From: a virus
Direction: 5' to 3' (one strand)
DNA length: 45,608 nt
Virus record (IMG/VR): IMGVR_UViG_3300036766_000512
Coordinates: 1-45,608 of that record
Both the position numbers and the translations under genes were made by a program. The notes below the pieces were generated by a model. That model was given only the letters and a program-made list of their open reading frames with translations, did no database searches and was not told where the DNA came from. This document shows positions 19,256 to 27,927 of this stretch, piece after piece (position 1 is the stretch's first letter; each line of letters begins with the position of its first letter).

Positions 19256-20562
19256 TGGCCGGGACGACAACCAGTAGCCGACGTGGGCGTACCGTCGGCT
19301 CTGAGGCGCCGATGGCGTCGGTGGTCAACGACCTCATTGTGCAGCACAACGCGCTCGTGGATGATATCGAGGCGATCCGCTCGGCCTCTCAGGCGGGCGC
19401 GACCGTGGCGGTCACCGAACTCATGGCCGATCACGCGGACTTCCGAACGTGGAATGTCGAAGCCTCGGACGACGACAACAACCTGAGCAATCAGGTGGAC
19501 GCGATTCACACCCCCGATGGGGTCCGGGGTGGAACGTATGTCCTGGGTCCAGCCGGTGCAGCGGTCACCCTCGCCACCAGCGGGTATGTGACCTACTCCA
19601 TCGGCGGCGTGACGTACACCGCCACGATGCCTGCCACGGTCACCCTTGCGGCCCAGACCATTTCCCAGAACAACTTCGGCGCGTGGCGGGTCGAGATTGA
19701 CCGGCTCGGCGCGGTGACGGCGACATCGGGTGCGACCGTAGCGGGCTATGCGTCCGCCCAGATCGCCCTCTTGGCGCTTTCGGCGGTGGCACCCACCGCG
19801 AACGCCGCGACCATTGGCTACTTCACCGCGACCGACAGCGACTCGACCTATGTGGTGAACACCAACAACCTGAACGCCTCCGGGATGACCGTCGTGTTCT
19901 ATTACGAACGTGCTCCCCGGAAACGGATTGCCGGACTGAACACCGCCCAAGGCGCCGTGTCTACCCTGACGGCTGCCAGCACCACCTACGGGGTCGGGAA
20001 CACCAACGTCAACATCAACGGCCTCAAGGTGGCCCAGATCGCGGCGGCAGCGGCCCAGGCCCTCACCGACGCGGACACCATCGCCACGCTCAAGTTCGGC
20101 AATGTCCTGCTCCTAACCAATTTGGCGGGCACCGGGTTTGTGTCGCTCAATGCGACTGGCGTCCCCGGTGTTGCCGCAATGGCCTACGCATCGGCGGCGG
20201 CGGCCCTCGTGGATTCGGACCTCGTGGTGGATCGTCTCCCGCCGATGTTTGTGCCGGTGGCACTCATCAAGGTCAGTAACCAAGCGGGCGGCACCTTCAC
20301 GTTCAAGACGACCAACTGGGATGCGGCCAGCGTGACCTCGACGATCACCGATGCCGCTATTGCCGGATGGAATCGGACCATTGCGACTGGTTTCAACTCC
20401 CACCAGATCACTCGGGCTGCGATTCCCGCGCTGATGGCTTCGACCAATCCCGCGACCCTCTCTGCGGCGGTGCCCAGCTCGACCGCGATTGATACGGCAG
20501 GCGATCTCCTGTCCGCGAAGATCGGGGATTCGAGTGGTGTTGCGATTGCGCTGTCCTCGTGA
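19255..20562 (+). CDS. Structural protein B, N-terminus related to protein A (435 aa)
   Basis: ATG 19255 inside a TAATG overlap. The first 40 residues parallel protein A (MAGTTTSSRR, VVNDLIVQHNALVDDIEAIR), suggesting a shared attachment module. The remainder is a long beta-rich, Ala/Thr-rich domain with LAAQTISQNNFGAWRVEIDR and a repeated FTATDSDSTYVV-like element. It is probably exposed on the particle (decoration or fibre). The stop is overlapped by GTG 20559. No catalytic motif. Confidence 0.6.
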   Translation: MAGTTTSSRRGRTVGSEAPMASVVNDLIVQHNALVDDIEAIRSASQAGATVAVTELMADHADFRTWNVEASDDDNNLSNQVDAIHTPDGVRGGTYVLGPAGAAVTLATSGYVTYSIGGVTYTATMPATVTLAAQTISQNNFGAWRVEIDRLGAVTATSGATVAGYASAQIALLALSAVAPTANAATIGYFTATDSDSTYVVNTNNLNASGMTVVFYYERAPRKRIAGLNTAQGAVSTLTAASTTYGVGNTNVNINGLKVAQIAAAAAQALTDADTIATLKFGNVLLLTNLAGTGFVSLNATGVPGVAAMAYASAAAALVDSDLVVDRLPPMFVPVALIKVSNQAGGTFTFKTTNWDAASVTSTITDAAIAGWNRTIATGFNSHQITRAAIPALMASTNPATLSAAVPSSTAIDTAGDLLSAKIGDSSGVAIALSS

Positions 20563-20714
20563 CGGGGACTGAGAAGGACAGTGTGTTCTACTGGACGCGG
20601 GAAGCGCCGCAGTCCTGGCATGACGAGGTGGAACGGCTGGCCCCCAAGCAGGATCGGTCCAGCCACCTCCTCCTCTGGTGGGAGTCCGGCACTCCCGCCG
20701 CCCCAGCTCAACGC
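20559..20714 (+). pseudogene. 5' fragment of a gene interrupted by an HNH endonuclease
   Basis: GTG start coupled to the previous stop (GTGA). The product runs FYWTREAPQSWHDEVERLAP, DRSSHLLLWWESGTP, then PAQR, and stops matching at the HNH stop codon (20715). The intact gene at 21155-21931 repeats this N-terminus with diverged codons (DRSSHLLLWWESGTP, PANRW). The original, operon-coupled start is therefore here, cut off from its body by the insertion. Beyond 20714 the frame only reads antisense to HNH. Confidence 0.75.
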
Positions 20715-21152
20715 CTATCTGGCTCGGCGCTTGGCTCGATTCCACCGACTGTAGTGGGTGCCGCACCACCCCCGCGCCCATCCTTTGTTGGCGCAGCCCG
20801 GAACGGAGCAATGCAGCTGTGTCTTGGGATGGTGCAGCTTGGAGTGGTCGCCACGCGGAATGGCCTCAAGGTTTTCGAGGCGATTGTCATCGCGCTGATG
20901 GTTTTTGTGGTGAATCGTGTGTCCGGTTGGGGTTGGACCATTGGCATCTTCCCAGACCACACGATGCTCAAACAACTGTTCTCCATCAACGGTCACAAGC
21001 CGATATCCCTGCTTGTTGGTATGGCCTGTTCCCTTGATGCGACGAACACGAATTTCGGGATCGCCGTTGCGACACAGCGTTTGATAGTGCATCCCGCACA
21101 GTCTTCGGCATTTGGCGGGCCGCCCGCATTCTCGCACAGTGCATGGTGTCAT
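20715..21152 (-). CDS. HNH homing-type endonuclease 1
   Basis: 145 aa, ATG 21152 on the opposite strand to the structural genes. N-terminal zinc motif CTVRECGRPAKCRRLCGMHY, an HNH core with EHRVVWEDANG, HTIHHKNHQRDDNRLENLE and HSKLHH, and a second zinc motif CSVPGCANKGWARGWCGTHY. Such free-standing enzymes cut unoccupied alleles and spread by repair. Its stop codon abuts the truncated gene fragment and its ATG lies two bases from the ATG of the intact copy (CATGTATG). Confidence 0.88.
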   Translation of the reverse strand: MTPCTVRECGRPAKCRRLCGMHYQTLCRNGDPEIRVRRIKGTGHTNKQGYRLVTVDGEQLFEHRVVWEDANGPTPTGHTIHHKNHQRDDNRLENLEAIPRGDHSKLHHPKTQLHCSVPGCANKGWARGWCGTHYSRWNRAKRRAR

Positions 21153-21154
21153 GT

Positions 21155-21931
21155 ATGAAAGATAACACTGACATCGATTGGGAGCAACCGTGGTCTGAGG
21201 CGTTTGAGTGGGATCGTCCAGTGCCGCCTGCGTGGGCCGCAGAGGTTGAGGCACTAGCACCAAAGGCAGACCGATCCTCCCACCTTCTGTTGTGGTGGGA
21301 GTCCGGAACCCCAGATTGTCCCGCGAATCGCTGGGTGATCTACCAAGCGGTCCCGTTTCAGTATGTGGACCCGTGGAAGATGGAGTCGTTTCTGGCGGAT
21401 CGGCCTTGTCGCTGTCTCCGGGTCTGGACTCCGGAGGAACGGTGTCCCAAATGTCTCGGGGTGATTTCGCCGGGCCGGACCAAGATTTCGGACCACTTGT
21501 ACAAGACCGGGTGCTTGGCCTTGCCCTATTGGGTGATTCAGGGTCATCACGGTGGGCATCGCCGGATGTACTCGCAGGTGGATCAGCAGGCGGCGCGGCT
21601 TCTAAAACAGCCGATCACGCCCCCCGAGACCGGGGACTTGTGTTATGCGCCAGTGGATCAGCGGGTGATTCGCAAGGTGCGCCTCAACGATCTCGCACAG
21701 CGGGCCTACTTCAATATGGGGGATGCCGCCGCCGCCGATCAACGCGCCGCGCAAGTGGCCTTCCATACCGCCTTGGATGCCTACATTGACGGGGCGGTGG
21801 AACGCGAGATGGACAACATTCCGATGGGGCGGAAGGCGTCAATGATTGACGAACTCCCGCAAACCCACACGCAGGACCGTCGTCCCGTGGACTACGCCGC
21901 GGAACGCGATGCCTTCATCCACCAGGAGTAA
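21155..21931 (+). CDS. Virion-region protein with cysteine motifs (258 aa), intact copy
   Basis: ATG 21155 begins two bases from the divergent HNH start and has no SD. Residues 10-50 duplicate the fragment at 20559-20714. A central CRCLRVWTPEERCPKCLGVISPG cluster could bind metal; the rest is helical (RKVRLNDLAQRAYFNMGDAAAADQ). No family recognised. The missing RBS suggests expression depends on read-through or is altered by the insertion. Confidence 0.68.
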   Translation: MKDNTDIDWEQPWSEAFEWDRPVPPAWAAEVEALAPKADRSSHLLLWWESGTPDCPANRWVIYQAVPFQYVDPWKMESFLADRPCRCLRVWTPEERCPKCLGVISPGRTKISDHLYKTGCLALPYWVIQGHHGGHRRMYSQVDQQAARLLKQPITPPETGDLCYAPVDQRVIRKVRLNDLAQRAYFNMGDAAAADQRAAQVAFHTALDAYIDGAVEREMDNIPMGRKASMIDELPQTHTQDRRPVDYAAERDAFIHQE

Positions 21932-21934
21932 TGT

Positions 21935-22606
21935 ATGCCGATCAAGTCCCAAGCCGATCAACGCAAGGGTGCCAAGTATACCGACCAGCATGGCCGGAAG
22001 TGGTGGGCCTCCATCGAGATTCGGACCGGCGACCCCTGTTCCCCGATTGAGCCGAGTTTCACCGCCCCCATCCTGCCGCCGCAGCAGTATCTCCGACTGG
22101 ATCAGGAGACCCCCGGGAAGATCACCGTCGCCTACGACGACTGGGAACGCGATCTCATTGTCGCGGATACCGACTGGTTCAAGCGGTGTCATGCCTACGG
22201 GATCAAGCTGTACAAGGACGCCTTCGATACCACTCGCCCGTTCAACGTGGCGATTCTGGAGGAGATCGGTGCCCGCCCCCACGTCCCGGATTTGGTGACC
22301 CCGCTTGGGGTCGAGCCGATGCCGGGCGGGGCGGCGCTGCCGGTGCAGGCGTGCAAGGCGGGCAACCTCTGGGCCTTGGGCCTCAAGGGGCCGAACGGCG
22401 AGGAACCCAAGATGCCGGAACGGCTGCGGGACTTCTTTATCCGTCCGATCACCGTCTCACCGTCCTTCGACGATGAGTTTGTCGAACCGCCTCCCGCGCA
22501 AGTCTATGCCAGCCCTGCCCCCGCCTTTGCGGTGGAGGAGGAGGAGGACACGATGGCCCCGATCCCCAGTTTCTTGAAACCCGACACCAAGCCGAAGTTC
22601 GCCTAA
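21935..22606 (+). CDS. Hypothetical structural-region protein (223 aa)
   Basis: ATG 21935 three bases after the previous stop. N-terminus MPIKSQADQRKGAKYTDQHGRKWWASIE, then TAPILPPQQYLRLDQETPGKITVAYDDWERDL. The C-terminal 50 residues are Pro/Ala/Glu-rich (AFAVEEEEDTMAPIP). No family recognised; conserved order with the cysteine protein before it suggests the two work together. Confidence 0.6.
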   Translation: MPIKSQADQRKGAKYTDQHGRKWWASIEIRTGDPCSPIEPSFTAPILPPQQYLRLDQETPGKITVAYDDWERDLIVADTDWFKRCHAYGIKLYKDAFDTTRPFNVAILEEIGARPHVPDLVTPLGVEPMPGGAALPVQACKAGNLWALGLKGPNGEEPKMPERLRDFFIRPITVSPSFDDEFVEPPPAQVYASPAPAFAVEEEEDTMAPIPSFLKPDTKPKFA

Positions 22607-22615
22607 GGAGTCACG

Positions 22616-22957
22616 ATGGCCCTCAACGCTGACATCTTCTCGCTGGATAACACCACCAACTCGGTGACCAGCGCCACCAAATTGATCCGGGCCTCCGACG
22701 CCTATGCCGGGATGGTCACCTTCCAAGTCGTCGGCATGGCCGGGGCGACCGTCCTGACCGCGCAAGGGTCCATTGACAACGTACCCACCTATGTCACGAT
22801 GGGCGTGGTCCCCAGCAACTCGACCACGATGGCGACCACCATCACCGCCGATGGCATCTACCGCTGTGATATCAGTGGTATCCAGGGATTCCGACTCCGG
22901 GTCTCCACCACGGGGACCGGCACGACGGTCGTCACCGTGTTCACCACCGAAGGTTAA
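22616..22957 (+). CDS. Small beta-rich structural protein (113 aa)
   Basis: ATG with AAGGAG six bases upstream. MALNADIFSLDNTTNSVTSATKLIRASDAYAGM, then alternating strands and DGIYRCDISGIQGFRLRV. The pattern is that of small phage fibre or baseplate-type beta proteins. Function unproven. Confidence 0.6.
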   Translation: MALNADIFSLDNTTNSVTSATKLIRASDAYAGMVTFQVVGMAGATVLTAQGSIDNVPTYVTMGVVPSNSTTMATTITADGIYRCDISGIQGFRLRVSTTGTGTTVVTVFTTEG

Positions 22958-22958
22958 C

Positions 22959-23276
22959 ATGACGTGGGCGATTCTCGCCCTGATTGGAGTGGGCATGGCG
23001 ATCTACAAGCTCAACATCAAGCGCAAGGCGCAACCGAACATTCTGGCATCCGTGGTCTTTACCCCGGCCAGCCTGGACCTGTTGCCCGGCGCCTCGGGGG
23101 CGGTGGACGTGACCGGCCTCGATGCCCTGCTCCGTCCGGTGGCGATCACCGTGCGGTCGGTGTCCGCGCCAGCAGGACTAACGGCTCTGGCCCTCGGGAA
23201 CCGCGTGACGGTTTCCGCAGACCCGATTGGTCCGGCGGTGGATGCAGCCCTGCAAGTGGACGTGGACGTGGTGTAG
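22959..23276 (+). CDS. Membrane-anchored beta protein (105 aa)
   Basis: ATG 22959. A hydrophobic segment at residues 2-17 (TWAILALIGVGMAIYK) is followed by KLNIKRK, which makes a type II-like anchor or uncleaved signal. The rest is an Ig-like beta region (VVFTPASLDLLPGASGAVDVTG). TAG ends just before the next ATG. A virion-located or host-surface role is possible. Confidence 0.55.
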   Translation: MTWAILALIGVGMAIYKLNIKRKAQPNILASVVFTPASLDLLPGASGAVDVTGLDALLRPVAITVRSVSAPAGLTALALGNRVTVSADPIGPAVDAALQVDVDVV

Positions 23277-24959
23277 ATGATGGGACACCTGTCTGTCACG
23301 GCGCGAGCGGGCCGACCGGGGCCGGGGACTGGCTCCGCGGGCACAGCGATTGCTGCCGTGACCCAGCGGTTCGATGGGTCCAGCGGCAGCGTCACGGTCT
23401 CGGCGGGCTTCCCACTCAAGCCAGGGACGCTGTTTCCTGCGGACGTGACCGCCAAGAAGGTCAAGGTCACGGTGTCAGGGGTTGAGCAGGCCATCTTCTG
23501 TGGCCCCCTCTATGGGCTGTGGGCTGATGGCTCGTTGCATAGCATCCTGATTCAGTATGTCTACAACATCCCCGATGCGAGTGCGATCACGTCGGAGGTG
23601 ACCTTGGGCGTAGTGCGGACCACCACGGACATCAGCGAGACGGTCGTCACCAATGCCAACCTCACGGCTCATGCCCGGCTCTTGCCGTCGAGCCCCACCT
23701 ACCTCTGTCAGACCGAATGTACGCTGCAACCGCTGATCGCGGATAGCGCGGAAACGGTCAACGACAAGGCGTGGTACACGACCAAAATGGATACCAAGTA
23801 TTCACTTGCCGCAGTCAGCGGGGCGGCCTTCGATATGTTCGCGGCTGCCCCGTCAGAGTATGAGCGGGGCCGCACGCTCGCCGCGCATTGGTGCCGCACC
23901 GGGACGGTCAAGTACCACAAGGAAATGATCCTGCGAATGCAGGACTATATGCGGTACTGCACGCCGGGCAAGAACCTGTCCAACCACACCGATGTCAACA
24001 CCGACCTGATGACGGTCAACAGCGGGGATTCCGGGCGCGCCAGTCTGTCTGAAGCGCACACGGTGGAATGGATGTCCCTCGGCGTGCTCTATTGGCTCAC
24101 CGGATGGGGCCAAGTGTGGCGGACCCTCAACTTCCAGTTGACTGAGGCGTGCTACAAGATGACCTCGGACGCGATTGCCAACGCGGACGGTGGGTGGCTC
24201 CAGTACGGCTACGCGCAGCGGGCCAATACCTGCACGCCGTTTGGGACTGGGGGCGGGTGGGGGCTCATGGTCATGGGCTACCTCTTTGAGTGCACCCATT
24301 CCTTCTCGGGCAACGTGTCAGGGTATCCGGGATTCTCGATCACCTACTCGACCCACTTGGCTCGCGTGATGGGAGCACTCGCCGCGAACCAGATTAGCGG
24401 AGCCTCAGTCGGGAATGTGCTGGATGGGCTGGTGGGGACTCACAAGACCTGCTCGGACAACGATGGACTGGGGGCGACCGGACAATTCTTCAATTTCCAG
24501 TTGGCGGTGCTGGCCGAGTATCTGATGCTCTATTACCGCTATGTCGCGGAGGATAGCCGGATTCCGACGTGGCTGACCACGCTCGGAGCACTCGTCATCG
24601 CGCAGCAGCGGCTTGCCAATGCGGCGGACATCGCCTTCGGCCTGCCCTCGGACATCTACGTCATGCCCTACATCGTCCGCCAGGTGCCAACCGACGAGGG
24701 CTCAGGACGGGCGGGCGATGCGTGGACACACCCGATGTTCGTGAGCCTGTTCGGGTGGCTCTACAGCTACACCGCCTCGGCCACCTATACGACGTGGATG
24801 GATCGGTGCCTGCACAGCTACCGAGACTTCCAGTTAACGTACAGCTACAAGCAGTTTGAGGAAATCTTCGGCCTCGGGAACGCCGGTCCCGCCTATCGGC
24901 AGGGCGCGTCCTACCGTGGCCCCGTCGTTCCGGCCATCACTCAACCCCCGGCCCACTGA
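23277..24959 (+). CDS. Putative spike or depolymerase with helical-barrel domain (560 aa)
   Basis: ATG 23277. The first 130 residues are strands (FPLKPGTLFPADVTAKKVKVTV), which look like an attachment domain. Residues about 160-540 contain repeated Trp/Tyr-rich helices (HTVEWMSLGVLYWLTGWGQVW, FFNFQLAVLAEYLMLYYRYVAE, YVMPYIVRQVPTDEG), reminiscent of alpha/alpha-toroid polysaccharide lyases and glycosidases. The location among tail-fibre genes suggests receptor binding or capsule degradation. No catalytic residue can be assigned by eye. Confidence 0.5.
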   Translation: MMGHLSVTARAGRPGPGTGSAGTAIAAVTQRFDGSSGSVTVSAGFPLKPGTLFPADVTAKKVKVTVSGVEQAIFCGPLYGLWADGSLHSILIQYVYNIPDASAITSEVTLGVVRTTTDISETVVTNANLTAHARLLPSSPTYLCQTECTLQPLIADSAETVNDKAWYTTKMDTKYSLAAVSGAAFDMFAAAPSEYERGRTLAAHWCRTGTVKYHKEMILRMQDYMRYCTPGKNLSNHTDVNTDLMTVNSGDSGRASLSEAHTVEWMSLGVLYWLTGWGQVWRTLNFQLTEACYKMTSDAIANADGGWLQYGYAQRANTCTPFGTGGGWGLMVMGYLFECTHSFSGNVSGYPGFSITYSTHLARVMGALAANQISGASVGNVLDGLVGTHKTCSDNDGLGATGQFFNFQLAVLAEYLMLYYRYVAEDSRIPTWLTTLGALVIAQQRLANAADIAFGLPSDIYVMPYIVRQVPTDEGSGRAGDAWTHPMFVSLFGWLYSYTASATYTTWMDRCLHSYRDFQLTYSYKQFEEIFGLGNAGPAYRQGASYRGPVVPAITQPPAH

Positions 24960-26689
24960 TGACCGCAATCACGACGGCGGGCGCTGGTGCCTGGTCGGCA
25001 ACGGGCACATGGACCGGTAGCGTGGTGCCCGTTGACGGCGATACCGTCACCCTGAACCATGCCGTGCATGTTGACGCTAATTCCGTGGTGGGGTCGGCCC
25101 CAGCGACTGGCGGCACCAAGGCCATCGTGGCGAACTCCGCGCTGACGATTGATACCGGCATCACCCTGGAGGTGAAGGGTGATGTTGACCTCGTGAATGC
25201 GGCACTCATTCTGAGTGCAGGAGCCATTATCGAGGGCAACCCGGCCACCGGGGTCGCCTATCGCATTAATGTCGGCACAGCGCACGGTCAGGCCAATGCC
25301 AAGATCACAGCTACGGGCACGTCGGGATCGCATTGTGTGATTCGGAAGAAATCCGGCGCGCTGGGAACCTTTGTGGGCCGGTCCCAATCCCTCCAACGGG
25401 CGGGCAAAGGAACATTTGTCTATACCGATTTTACCGATCTCGGATCGTCGGGATTGGATGCCTACAGCTGGTGGCTCAACGACGGGACGGACGTGCTGAC
25501 GTGGGCCAATTGTACGATGGACAACTGTGGTCGTTTCATGGAGTCGGTGGGGGCCGATCAGAATTCAGATTGGAGCATGACAGATGTAGTTTTTAAGAAT
25601 AGCCCCGGTAGTGTAAACTTGAGTACTCAAGCGTCCGCCGCGTTGCTAGGGGGGGCTACACGTTTCCTCTTGCGGGTAGCGTTTGACAAAGAGTATAACA
25701 CGACCAGCGTTGATGTGACCATGAACGAAGTCCGCTGCAAGACCAACATGGTGTTCACAACAAATTCGACAATAGGCGCGGGCTCCCAGGACAATTTCTG
25801 GTATAACACGACGACCGCGGCCCCAATCGCCACGCCCAAAAGCAACATCACACGTTGGTATGGCGTGAAGACCGCCACCAATCCCCATTGGTTACAATTC
25901 AATGACGGCGCGAATCAGACGTTTGATCGAGTGATTCTTGAGTCTACCGACACCGGCGACGGCGTTGGTGATGCGATTGTGGTCCAGCCTCCGGCGACCG
26001 CGAAAGTGATGACAGTTAAAAATTGTATATTAGTTCCTCATTCAGATGGGACTCGGCCCGGCAAGATTGTGTCGTTGTTAGGTGGCGCCAATCTCACCTT
26101 TTCGATGGAACATTGCACCTATATCACAACGGGTGCTGCCGGGGTAGAATCCGGGTTGGGGCTTGGGGAAACGTATGCGGGTCATGCGGGTATGTGCTCG
26201 TCCTTCAAGTCCAACCTCGGCTGGCGATCTGCCAGTTCTGGTGGGGCGCTCATCAATCGACAGGGTGGCACGGTGCAGGACATCGTCGCCGCCGCGAATT
26301 GTGACTACAACGCCCGATGGAACCTGAACAATGGGTCTGATGGCAACGGCATTGAAGGCAATGCGACCAACATCTTCTCCTCCGGCACCCACGACGCCAA
26401 CAGTAAAACGCTGTCCGCCGATCCCTTCGTGGACAAGGCGCGGAACCTTGCGAAATGGGACTTGTCCCTGGGGGGACCGGGGACCGTCGCCAACGCCCTT
26501 GTGGGGTTGATGGCGCTGACCAGCGGCTACACCGTGGCCGCGCTTATTGACTATGTGTTCGCCGGGTTTGCCGTCACCGACGTCACGCTCAACAACGCCG
26601 GTCACGACAGCGTGACGATTGGTGCCGGTAGCTATGCGGCGCCGGTGGTCCCAGTCTTTATGAACATTCAACGTCAGATGCGGGGATAG
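24959..26689 (+). CDS. Beta-helix tailspike-like protein (576 aa)
   Basis: Start in a TGATG overlap. N-terminal 100 residues (WSATGTWTGSVVPVDGDTVT, then LTIDTGITLEVKGDVDLVNA) have the look of a G8-like strand-rich module. The middle and C-terminal region, with CTMDNCGRFME, VKNCILVPHSDG and MEHCTYITTG, has the rung spacing of a right-handed parallel beta-helix as in tailspikes. Base composition drops clearly (much more A/T) from about 25570 to 26080. Likely a host-recognition spike; substrate unknown. Confidence 0.65.
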   Translation: MTAITTAGAGAWSATGTWTGSVVPVDGDTVTLNHAVHVDANSVVGSAPATGGTKAIVANSALTIDTGITLEVKGDVDLVNAALILSAGAIIEGNPATGVAYRINVGTAHGQANAKITATGTSGSHCVIRKKSGALGTFVGRSQSLQRAGKGTFVYTDFTDLGSSGLDAYSWWLNDGTDVLTWANCTMDNCGRFMESVGADQNSDWSMTDVVFKNSPGSVNLSTQASAALLGGATRFLLRVAFDKEYNTTSVDVTMNEVRCKTNMVFTTNSTIGAGSQDNFWYNTTTAAPIATPKSNITRWYGVKTATNPHWLQFNDGANQTFDRVILESTDTGDGVGDAIVVQPPATAKVMTVKNCILVPHSDGTRPGKIVSLLGGANLTFSMEHCTYITTGAAGVESGLGLGETYAGHAGMCSSFKSNLGWRSASSGGALINRQGGTVQDIVAAANCDYNARWNLNNGSDGNGIEGNATNIFSSGTHDANSKTLSADPFVDKARNLAKWDLSLGGPGTVANALVGLMALTSGYTVAALIDYVFAGFAVTDVTLNNAGHDSVTIGAGSYAAPVVPVFMNIQRQMRG

Positions 26690-26692
26690 TCC

Positions 26693-27697
26693 ATGCGCCA
26701 TCTCAGAAGCAATACCGCCACGCGGGTCACGGTTGGACCCTTCTTGGACAAGACAGACGGCATTACCCCAGAAGTGGCCCTGACCGCCACGAACGAGAAA
26801 TTGACCCTTGTGGTCGATGACGCCGGGGTACCAACCCTGATCCTGGATGTTGCGGCCACCGCCAGTGGTGGTGCTAACGACCTGGTGCATATCACGGCGG
26901 ACGACGCGGGGTATTACGACCTCGAACTGGCCGCCGCCAACGTCAACTATTTGGGTCGGGCCTGTCTCTCGATCACCTATGTCACCGACCATTGCCCGGT
27001 GTTTCACGAATTCATGATCTTGCCGGGTCAGGTGTTCGACTCAATGTACAGCGCGGTGGGCAGCGCCGCCACCTTCGGCATCGTGGATCAGGGCACCGTG
27101 GGGGCCGCTGCGACCACCACCACAAGTTGCGATATTCGGGCCGCCGCCGCCTTTACCACGAGCCAACTGGTCGGGGCGACCATCGTGTTCTCGACGGGCG
27201 AGGCCCGCTCGATCCTCACCCAGACCAACGACAGCATCACGTTCGATGCGTTGATTACCGCGCCGACCGCAAGCACCACGACCTACACGATTTTTGGCTC
27301 GCCGCCCGCGAGCACCACCACGCCAATGCCGGTGGATGCGGTCAAGATCAGCGGGAACACCGCCGCCGCCGACAACTGCCAACTCATGTTCGATGGGACG
27401 GGCTACGGGGGCGGGACGACCCTGTTGACGGTGGATGCCACCAAGATCAGCGCCAGCGCCGCTGCCGCCGACAACCTGGAAACGGCGTTCGCCTCGACCA
27501 TTGCCGAACTCGCGGCCATCCCCGCCGCCAACGCGCCGCTGTGGACCGCGATCAAGTATCTGTTCCTGCTGGCCCGGAACAAGATCACCCAGACCTCGAC
27601 CACGCAACTCGTCAAGGCGGACGACGGCACCACGACGGTCGCCACCTACACGATCAGCGATGACGCGACCACCTATACGCGGAATGAGGGCGCGTAA
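26693..27697 (+). CDS. Tail fibre-type structural protein (334 aa)
   Basis: ATG 26693. N-terminal block VTVGPFLDKTDGITPEVALT, VDDAGVPTLILD, NDLVHITADDAGYYDLEL and HEFMILPGQVFDS is a module I recall in many phage structural proteins of this type. The C-terminus has RNKITQTSTTQLVKADDGTTT, also recurrent. Repeated VDAxKIS elements near 225 and 250. It likely forms part of the fibre or baseplate; not enzymatic. Confidence 0.68.
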   Translation: MRHLRSNTATRVTVGPFLDKTDGITPEVALTATNEKLTLVVDDAGVPTLILDVAATASGGANDLVHITADDAGYYDLELAAANVNYLGRACLSITYVTDHCPVFHEFMILPGQVFDSMYSAVGSAATFGIVDQGTVGAAATTTTSCDIRAAAAFTTSQLVGATIVFSTGEARSILTQTNDSITFDALITAPTASTTTYTIFGSPPASTTTPMPVDAVKISGNTAAADNCQLMFDGTGYGGGTTLLTVDATKISASAAAADNLETAFASTIAELAAIPAANAPLWTAIKYLFLLARNKITQTSTTQLVKADDGTTTVATYTISDDATTYTRNEGA

Positions 27698-27927
27698 TGG
27701 CCGATCTTGACGCCCGAGACAAGCGTGCTTCTTCGGTCAACGTCCTGCTCTCGTTTGGACGCACCCTCCCCAATCCGACGGGTGCGATTGGGGCGGCGGA
27801 CCGAGCGCAAACCGCCTATAGCTATGGCGGCCTGCTCACCGCCGACATCGGGGGGCCTCCACCAAACCCGATCCTCTACAGCCCCTTTGGACTCCGACTC
27901 CGCCGCAACGCGGCACCAAGGCTCTAA
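27697..27927 (+). CDS. Small conserved structural-region protein (76 aa)
   Basis: TAATG overlap with the previous gene. MADLDARDKRASSVNVLLSFGRTLPNPTG and IGAADRAQTAY form a short motif I recall beside tail-fibre genes in phages and prophages. The C-terminus is basic. Function unknown. Confidence 0.62.
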   Translation: MADLDARDKRASSVNVLLSFGRTLPNPTGAIGAADRAQTAYSYGGLLTADIGGPPPNPILYSPFGLRLRRNAAPRL

